Of a stretch of 13,313 nucleotides of DNA, positions 1-4,714 are shown one piece after another. The DNA is from Candidatus Omnitrophota bacterium (GTDB taxonomy: Bacteria > Omnitrophota > Gorgyraeia > Gorgyraeales > Gorgyraeaceae). The DNA lies in the NCBI GenBank assembly GCA_018901615.1, contig JAHIEN010000129.1, positions 1 to 13,313 of the forward strand, given 5' to 3'. A program made the translations under genes and the position numbers. The notes under the pieces are model-generated. The model was not told where the DNA came from. It did not search any database and saw only the letters and a program-made list of their open reading frames with translations. Numbering within the stretch: position 1 is the stretch's first letter; every line of letters begins with the position of its first letter.

Positions 1-174
1 AAGAGTGGCATTAGGGCTTTGAGAAGATTCTCTATCGTTGGCGGGCGAAACCTCTATGGATAGAGCATTTAATTTGCACGCAAGCTTTCTCTTTTGTTCG
101 TTAAGCGAGGTGATGAGCAAATCTAATTTTCCTATTTTTCCTAAAAGATCTTTTATTTTTTCTTTATTATCCAC
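1..174 (-). CDS. N-terminal part of a coiled-coil protein, possibly TOTE-type conflict protein (partial)
   Basis: An open frame starts at a GTG (174-172) and runs off the left edge, giving 58 codons (begins VDNKEKIKDLLGKIGKLD). An in-frame TAA lies 12 nt upstream of the GTG, so this is the first good start. The first ~40 residues are charged and heptad-like (leucines in KDLLGKIGKLDLLITSL), suggesting a coiled coil. They are followed by a Ser/Pro/Asn-rich linker (SPANDRESSQSPNATL). From memory, large TOTE conflict proteins (primase-helicase fusions) begin with just such a short coiled coil and low-complexity linker, but nothing of the diagnostic primase domain is in view. I see no Shine-Dalgarno; a TATAAT lies so close that the transcript may be nearly leaderless. 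It is AT-rich like the neighbouring ATPase gene. Coding status is fairly likely; the identity is a guess. Confidence 0.45.
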   Translation of the reverse strand, partial: MDNKEKIKDLLGKIGKLDLLITSLNEQKRKLACKLNALSIEVSPANDRESSQSPNATL

Positions 175-182
175 ATCTTTAG

Positions 183-217
183 ATTATATTTTTAATCGGC
201 ACCTAATTGGCACCCTA
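183..217 (-). promoter_or_regulatory. Candidate promoter with GGTGCC direct repeat, for the partial left-edge gene
   Basis: On the minus strand a perfect TATAAT (188-183) lies about 9 nt ahead of the GTG start. No convincing -35 box is present 17 nt further up. Instead that space holds two GGTGCC copies separated by AATTA (11-bp period), about one helical turn apart, as expected for an activator or repressor binding side by side. The reading is tentative. Confidence 0.3.
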
Positions 218-310
218 TTACTTTAACAAATATGCTGGAGCTCTTCTTCCCTGCCGCACGATAATGTCCGGGATATTCTTATCAATCAGATCTTTTAAAT
301 TGCCGATTCT
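218..310 (-). pseudogene. Possible C-terminal gene remnant, 30 codons
   Basis: A frame different from the ATPase reads, on the minus strand, RIGNLKDLIDKNIPDIIVRQ then GRRAPAYLLK and a TAA at 220-218. It is bounded upstream by a TGA (313-311) and has no start codon. The wording looks like a natural protein C-terminus (basic, ending in an aromatic-hydrophobic tail), so it may be the tail of a decayed or frame-shifted gene. It overlaps the last 29 nt of the ATPase gene. Thirty codons can easily occur by chance, so confidence is low. Confidence 0.2.
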
Positions 311-1394
311 TCAGAATCCATTCTTTCCAGAAAGGATCTTCTATCTTAATCCTTTTTCCATTATCTTTTACTAATGTCCCTAACGCGATTAATTTGCTTA
401 CTACGCTGCCAGAAGTGCTGGCTGATTTAATCCCGTATTTTCTTATAAAGTCTTGTGAAGTAGGCTCGTAATCGCCACAGCTAATGCCTATAATAACTTT
501 GCGCTCTGTATTGGTTAGAGTGTTCCACCATCTCGAATAATCTGCATGGTGCTCTGTTATAATCTGGTCAATAGCCTTCTGTATTATATCTTTGGTAAGT
601 ATTTTGCTTTCATTTAATATATAAATTTCATGACACAGTTGTTGGGTATAATAAGGGTGGTGATCGGTAAATTCAAGAATATCTTCTACTATTTTACGAG
701 CATCTATTTTCTGTGAGGAAAATCTTTTTATTATAAAATCTAAAAATTCAGGCTTAGGTATCTTCTTTAGGGTAATATGACGGCCAAATTTATAAAAAGG
801 GTTCTTTTTGTTTTGAAATATTTCCCGTATCATGCTCTCCTGGCTCCCTATGAAGATATAAGTTATGTTTTGGTGGTACTGGAATATTCCGCGCATTTGC
901 CGTTCAAGCATAGAAGAAATCCTACGCACCTCTTGAAATTCATCAAATACAATTACAACTCTTTTCTTTATATTTTTGGCAATTATATCGGGAAGCTGAA
1001 GGCTGTCTGATAGAAGCGTAGAGATGTTTTTTCTCTCTGTGTTAAAAGATACTGAGACCTCATTGCTTTCTGGCTGAATTTGAATATAAGGCTGTATCTT
1101 GAGATTTTTTAGATAATATTTCATCTTTTCAAACTTACTTAACGATAAAGCGTTCCTAACATAGTAATTAGCCAAGTCTACTTCATCCGCAATCAACTCC
1201 ATATTGATCCTAAGCCATTTCATCTGGCTCGCTTTCATTGCTTCATTTACAAGGCTCGTTTTACCATAGCGTCGCGGGCTCATAAGCACTATGTGCTGAC
1301 CAGCCTTTATCTCAGAGATTATCTCCTTTATTTCCTTCTCCCGATTAGTGAAATATTCTCCGGTTACCACATTGCCAAACTTAAAAGGATTCAT
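282..1394 (-). CDS. STAND/AAA-type ATPase of the archaeal-ATPase family (PF01637-like)
   Basis: The 370-aa protein has a P-loop near the N-terminus, SPRRYGKTS (residues 39-47), preceded by the family-typical FTNREKEIKEI (15-25). A Walker B VVIVFDE lies at 147-153 and a sensor-like strand IFIGSQES follows at ~180-187. The C-terminal third (from ~285) reads as a winged-helix region ending in DPFWKEWILKN, the usual ending for this family. Such single-domain ATPases are very common in archaea and in candidate phyla, often as multicopy accessory genes, and their cellular role is not established. The start is ATG with a GGGAGG ribosome site 6 nt upstream. The gene has its own promoter and operator-like palindrome. 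It is visibly richer in A+T than the genes to its right, which together with the isolated position suggests horizontal acquisition. Confidence 0.85.
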   Translation of the reverse strand: MNPFKFGNVVTGEYFTNREKEIKEIISEIKAGQHIVLMSPRRYGKTSLVNEAMKASQMKWLRINMELIADEVDLANYYVRNALSLSKFEKMKYYLKNLKIQPYIQIQPESNEVSVSFNTERKNISTLLSDSLQLPDIIAKNIKKRVVIVFDEFQEVRRISSMLERQMRGIFQYHQNITYIFIGSQESMIREIFQNKKNPFYKFGRHITLKKIPKPEFLDFIIKRFSSQKIDARKIVEDILEFTDHHPYYTQQLCHEIYILNESKILTKDIIQKAIDQIITEHHADYSRWWNTLTNTERKVIIGISCGDYEPTSQDFIRKYGIKSASTSGSVVSKLIALGTLVKDNGKRIKIEDPFWKEWILKNRQFKRSD

Positions 1395-1431
1395 CGCAAA
1401 CCTCCCATCTTTTCGTCATTACGCTAAACTT

Positions 1432-1448
1432 CGATACGAAAAGTATCG
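1432..1448. promoter_or_regulatory. 17-bp palindrome (operator candidate) over the ATPase -10 box
   Basis: CGATAC and GTATCG are perfect 6-bp inverted arms around GAAAA. The palindrome covers half of the -10 hexamer and the likely start site, the classic location for a repressor site. A short 5' hairpin in the leader is the alternative. Confidence 0.45.
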
Positions 1449-1473
1449 TAACATATATTGCCAACTCTGTCAA
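1445..1473 (-). promoter_or_regulatory. Sigma-70-type promoter of the ATPase gene
   Basis: On the minus strand a perfect TTGACA (1473-1468), a 17-nt spacer and TACGAT (1450-1445) form a good promoter. A TG one base before the -10 box makes it an extended -10. The predicted start near 1438 gives a leader of roughly 44 nt. Confidence 0.6.
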
Positions 1474-1587
1474 CGTCTAATATTTTCTTTTCATTATCAA
1501 TATATGATGGAATTTAACCGAATCTGGCAGGATCCTGGCTAAGCCTATGCCGCATATAAAAAAAGAGCAATCAGGGCAAGTGGTCTT

Positions 1588-1920
1588 CTATTCACTGATA
1601 TTTATTAAATCCTTTATGTTTTCAAATTTCTTACTGCCGATCCCTTTTACATTTCTTAACTCTTCTTTACCTTTAAATCCTCCTGCTGTGTCTCTATAGC
1701 TAATAATATTTTCCGCTAAAACAGGGCCTATGCCAGGCAAGCGCTCAAGCTGCATCCTATCAGCTTTATTGATATCTATTAGAATTCTCTTTTCCTTTAT
1801 TTGAATTGTCTCTGCAGGCTGGAAAAATATCTTTTTACGATAAGAAAGGCCTGTGGATAACAGGCCAAGGATAAGAAATATTAAAATAAGACGTCTCTCG
1901 GGTCTTGAAAAATCCAACAT
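1588..1920 (-). CDS. comEA: ComEA-like helix-hairpin-helix DNA-binding protein
   Basis: ComEA is the membrane-anchored or periplasmic receptor that binds incoming double-stranded DNA during natural transformation. This 110-aa protein has one N-terminal membrane segment (about residues 11-25, LILIFLILGLLSTGL), a short basic stretch and linker, then the ComEA signature INKAD (50-54). Two helix-hairpin-helix motifs follow: LPGIGPVLAENII (61-73) and VKGIGSKKFENI (91-102). It is the short form without the SLBB domain of Gram-positive ComEA, as in many diderms. The start is ATG 12 nt after the preceding stop, with no clear ribosome site, so translation may be coupled. It is the last gene of the series. 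A general HhH protein of other function is possible, but the signature order is typical of ComEA. Confidence 0.85.
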   Translation of the reverse strand: MLDFSRPERRLILIFLILGLLSTGLSYRKKIFFQPAETIQIKEKRILIDINKADRMQLERLPGIGPVLAENIISYRDTAGGFKGKEELRNVKGIGSKKFENIKDLINISE

Positions 1921-1932
1921 CAGATAATCAGG

Positions 1933-2667
1933 TTACTCTTCACTGCGTGGAATATCCTCTTCTTTGTCTTTGGGCATTGCAGTCGATTTCGATTCAAGGG
2001 TTTTCTCCATTGCCTTTAAATCTTCTTCAGTCATGATGCTTACAAAATCAGCAATAATCTCTTCGTCCCTCTGATTAAAAATAACACTAACGGTATCTCC
2101 TACTTTAAGATCTTTAAAACTTAATACCGTTGTTTTTTTGATCACAGGGGTACTGCTCGGGTTGATTTTTATTTTCAATGTCTCATCAAAAATCTCGTCC
2201 CTAACCTCTATCCATGGAAGATTGCCTTTATCTGTACCTATACTTAATACCTTTCCTAACACATTTCCAATTATAGGTATCTGGGGTAACTCTGTAGGGT
2301 TATTCGCAACAGGCGTGGCAGAATAAACAGGTATGCTGGGCATGGGTATGTTATTGATTAAGGCCCTCTGGAATTGAATATCTGGTTGGGCGTAAGGAAT
2401 GTTAATAGAAACAGGCGTTACAATGGGCGCAGAGATATGAGGCGAAGGTGTAGGAGAAGCTCCAAAAGAAGACGGGGGAACAGTTGGCGGGAGTATGGGC
2501 CTGGCTGCCCGTACCTCTTGAGGAGTTTGAGGAGTTTGAGGAGTTTGAGGACTCTGCACAGGCAAAGGTTGAGGCTGAATCTCGTGCCTGTTATCTATAG
2601 AATACGATGTTCCACAATTAAAATTCAACACATACAATAAAACTATTCCTATAAAAATCTTTCTCAT
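1933..2667 (-). CDS. Secreted proline-rich protein with C-terminal beta domain (unknown)
   Basis: The 244-aa protein starts with a signal-like segment (MRKIFIGIVLLYVLNF). A Cys follows at 18, but its context (NFNCG) is a poor lipobox. Residues ~30-130 are Pro/Gln/Thr/Ser-rich, including a TPQ repeat at 42-50, and are probably an extended linker. Residues ~133-212 form a compact beta-rich domain (GNVLGKVLSIGTD... LKVGDTVSVIF) resembling the OB-like DUF5666 type of carbohydrate- or metal-response proteins; this similarity is by eye only. The acidic tail (EEDLKAMEKTLESK) is probably helical. The start is ATG with AGGGAG upstream, inside the end of the preceding gene (1-nt gap). The position among envelope genes suggests a periplasmic role. 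I do not recognise a named family. Confidence 0.7.
   Translation of the reverse strand: MRKIFIGIVLLYVLNFNCGTSYSIDNRHEIQPQPLPVQSPQTPQTPQTPQEVRAARPILPPTVPPSSFGASPTPSPHISAPIVTPVSINIPYAQPDIQFQRALINNIPMPSIPVYSATPVANNPTELPQIPIIGNVLGKVLSIGTDKGNLPWIEVRDEIFDETLKIKINPSSTPVIKKTTVLSFKDLKVGDTVSVIFNQRDEEIIADFVSIMTEEDLKAMEKTLESKSTAMPKDKEEDIPRSEE
2520..2555 (-). repeat. 9-bp in-frame tandem repeat (TPQ)
   Basis: Three perfect copies of GAGGAGTTT (plus-strand reading, 2520-2546) and one degenerate copy (2547-2555) encode the Thr-Pro-Gln repeat of the secreted proline-rich protein. Nine bases keep frame, so copy number can change without breaking the gene. Confidence 0.8.
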
Positions 2668-2668
2668 T

Positions 2669-3184
2669 TTAATCTCCCTGGTCTTCCGCTTTCTGTTCCT
2701 TTTTGATAATGCCTTCTCTCTTTGCTATATTTATTATATCCATTGCCGCATATTTCAAAAGTCGCGCGCCGCTTTTAATCAACTTAACCGATGCGTCTTT
2801 TTTTTCGGGTGAGAACAATAAAAGGCCTGTTTTTAATTTTTGAAACGACAATAAAATCATCTTATGTTCTCTTTTAAAGGCCTCAGGATATTGCAGTAAG
2901 TCAACCTGGGTAATAGCTATGCCTATGCGTTTCACGCCTTCTTGTGTCGACAATATCTTCAATCCCACGTTTCTTATTGTGATATCAACATTGGTCATTA
3001 TCGGAGATATTTCTTTAATATAATCAGCTGCTTCGCTGCCCTGTCCTGAATTATCTTCGGAGGCTTCTACAAATCTAATGAATGACAAGATGTCTTTGCC
3101 ATCTAACGGGTTATATCTAAAAACAGCTACTAAAACAATAAAAAAATAAACAATCTTATAACTGCTCCTACGGCCTTGCATCAT
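2669..3184 (-). CDS. Signal-anchored helical envelope protein (unknown)
   Basis: The 171-aa product has a positively charged start (MMQGRRSSYK) and one hydrophobic segment at ~10-23 (IVYFFIVLVAVF), so it is exported or anchored. From residue ~50 it is mostly amphipathic helix (DYIKEISPIMTNVDITIRNVG..., LLSFQKLKTGLLLFSP, SARLLKYAAMDIINIAK as approximate blocks), suggesting a helical bundle. It ends in a charged tail. A GAGGA ribosome site sits 8 nt before the first of two adjacent ATG codons. The start overlaps the upstream lipoprotein gene by 17 bp, indicating translational coupling. No family is recognised and no catalytic motif is visible; the context points to a periplasmic partner of the lipoprotein and metalloprotease. 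Confidence 0.65.
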   Translation of the reverse strand: MMQGRRSSYKIVYFFIVLVAVFRYNPLDGKDILSFIRFVEASEDNSGQGSEAADYIKEISPIMTNVDITIRNVGLKILSTQEGVKRIGIAITQVDLLQYPEAFKREHKMILLSFQKLKTGLLLFSPEKKDASVKLIKSGARLLKYAAMDIINIAKREGIIKKEQKAEDQGD

Positions 3185-3527
3185 CTTCTATATCCTCATA
3201 ACCCGTAACATAATCTCCTGTAAAATAGATCTTCTTTTTTCTTGAAAAATGCCTGTAGTCAAGCGGCGCGCGCGGGAACCATGCGTTGTATATCCAAGCC
3301 TCTTTCTTGATGCCCATGTCATCATAACCTAAGTCTATTATATCATATGGCTGGCCCCATTTTTCAAGAACTTCATCCTTGCCTGTCCCTGAGCTTACCA
3401 TGGTCTTTGTGCTTAAAGGATGTGTCAAGGCATAGTGAGCTGAAGGCGTTTTCACATCCGCGCACCCGGCTAAAAGCAGTACATTACACATTACACATAA
3501 AACATTACACAAACATTTTGCCTTCAT
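3168..3527 (-). CDS. Lipoprotein with BamE/SmpA-OmlA-like motif
   Basis: The 119-aa protein has a lipoprotein signal with lipobox LLAGC (Cys22), and an Asp at +2 of the mature protein. The core GTGKDEVLEKWGQPYDI (about 47-63) matches the pattern seen in the SmpA/OmlA (BamE) fold, where a Gly-x-(T/S)-xxE/D-V-xxxxG-x-P motif starts the domain. Aromatic beta strands follow (EAWIYN, KKIYFTGDYVTGY). BamE assists beta-barrel insertion in the outer membrane, but many distant SmpA-fold lipoproteins have other roles, so no symbol is given. The signal peptide is odd: Cys-rich and encoded by a degenerate heptamer array. The ATG overlaps the metalloprotease stop as ATGA, so translation is coupled. A ribosome site GGTGGAG lies ~11 nt upstream. 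Confidence 0.75.
   Translation of the reverse strand: MKAKCLCNVLCVMCNVLLLAGCADVKTPSAHYALTHPLSTKTMVSSGTGKDEVLEKWGQPYDIIDLGYDDMGIKKEAWIYNAWFPRAPLDYRHFSRKKKIYFTGDYVTGYEDIEDDARP
3481..3515 (-). repeat. Degenerate heptamer array in a signal peptide
   Basis: Read on the plus strand, five consecutive 7-bp units occur: ACATTAC, ACATTAC, ACATAAA, ACATTAC, ACAAACA. They encode the NVLCVMCNVLL part of the lipoprotein signal peptide. The repeat gives hydrophobic residues on this strand, so it is tolerated there. Confidence 0.65.
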
Positions 3528-4708
3528 TTCACTATATACTCCACCAGTTTAATATTGAAGTCTTCTATATCCTTGAAGTCATCTCTGTAAACCTCAAAAA
3601 GAGAGTCGTGGAAGGATCTATCCTTTAATATAAGCTCGCAAAAATTCCTGAATTTCTTTCTTCCATATTGTGTGATCAGGAATTCGACCAATTTTTCCGA
3701 CTGGGCGTAGAACAACTCCCTCATCTCCTTACCCTCGGGATAATTTGACATCCTCAGGAGGTCCCCCAGTAATATATGATTACCCTGTTTTATGTATTTT
3801 ATAAGCATTTTATTCGACATGCTGGTCAGGCTTGCCTCATAATTTGCCAGGCCTTCATTCAGCCACAAAGGTATGGTACTCTGTCCAGCGATCTCCCTGA
3901 ATATAAGGTGAGTGAGCTCATGAGGGAATGTAACAGCCAGGTATCCATCAGACAGCGCGCCTAAAAACATCTCTTTTTCTTTATAATTAGGCACAAAACC
4001 GCCTACCAGATCAGGGTTGAATCCGATATCTTTTAAAAAATCCCTCCATTTATCAGTATTTTCAACTATATATACCTGAGCCTTGTCTTTCCATTTTATT
4101 TCATTTTCATATCCCAGGTCATACGTTATTTTTTCAAAATAATACTCGGCCTTGTCGCTTACTATCTTTGCCTGTTCTATATCCCTGTAAAATATAATAA
4201 AATTCTCTGTCTCTTTTTGGTACCAGTTCCCCTTACCTAGAAGTTTGGCGGCAAAAGATGACCTCTTTTCTTTATTTTTATTATAAGAAACTCTTTCTTC
4301 TCCGCGGCCTTTTTCAGCATCTTCCACTATATTCGCTGCCTGTAGCCTTTCTTTTTCTTCAGGCGAGACCCATTCGCCTTTGTATTCCACAAAATCTTTT
4401 TCCTTCTGCCCCTCATCATAGTCATCTTCGCGGATCTCTCTTGTCTTTCTCTGTTCTTTTGCAGTCTCCCATGATTCTTCCATCCTGGCGCGTTCAGTAT
4501 CGGCGTCTTTTTCCACGCGCTCTATGTCTCGCCTAAAAAACGTCACCACAGCGCCTATATTTATTTTTATATCCACACTTTCATCAGTTTCCCTGACAAT
4601 AATACCAGTCACCTTGTTGCCGCTTTTCAGATAGACCGCATCGGCAAAGAGATCCCCTGCGCAAAAGATCAAGACAAACACAATAGTAAGACTAATCTTT
4701 TTGATCAT
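3524..4708 (-). CDS. Exported peptidase-MA-like zinc metalloprotease
   Basis: The 394-aa protein carries a signal peptide (about 1-22, ends FADA) and a small beta domain at 24-66 (DAVYLKSGNKVTGIIVRE...RRDIERVE). A long charged, probably helical region follows to ~150, containing YKGEWVSPEEKE (109-120). The gluzincin catalytic core comes next: HELTH at 263-267 (two zinc-ligand His with the catalytic Glu264) and WLNEGLANYE at 282-291 with Glu285 as third ligand. This is the layout of peptidase MA-like proteins (PF13485). The region 335-390 (YAQSEKLVEFLITQYG...) is the usual helical C-terminus. It probably cuts peptides or proteins in the periplasm; the substrate is unknown. It starts 6 nt after leuS and overlaps the next lipoprotein gene by 4 nt. 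No clear ribosome site is seen. Confidence 0.85.
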   Translation of the reverse strand: MIKKISLTIVFVLIFCAGDLFADAVYLKSGNKVTGIIVRETDESVDIKINIGAVVTFFRRDIERVEKDADTERARMEESWETAKEQRKTREIREDDYDEGQKEKDFVEYKGEWVSPEEKERLQAANIVEDAEKGRGEERVSYNKNKEKRSSFAAKLLGKGNWYQKETENFIIFYRDIEQAKIVSDKAEYYFEKITYDLGYENEIKWKDKAQVYIVENTDKWRDFLKDIGFNPDLVGGFVPNYKEKEMFLGALSDGYLAVTFPHELTHLIFREIAGQSTIPLWLNEGLANYEASLTSMSNKMLIKYIKQGNHILLGDLLRMSNYPEGKEMRELFYAQSEKLVEFLITQYGRKKFRNFCELILKDRSFHDSLFEVYRDDFKDIEDFNIKLVEYIVK

Positions 4709-4714
4709 CTTATT

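Larger units (their letters stand above)
1395..1587. other. Spacer between comEA and the ATPase gene
   Basis: This 193-bp spacer holds the ATPase promoter and palindrome at its left side. Its right side has a 10-bp palindrome CAGGATCCTG (1528-1537) and a run of seven A (1558-1564, seven T in the comEA transcript). The run has only a weak stem in front of it, so I cannot call a proper terminator. No other gene is visible. Confidence 0.4.

Noticed and set aside
1540..1587. Terminator behind comEA
   Set aside because: A T7 run is present in the transcript, but I find no stable stem directly before it (only AAGA/TCTT).
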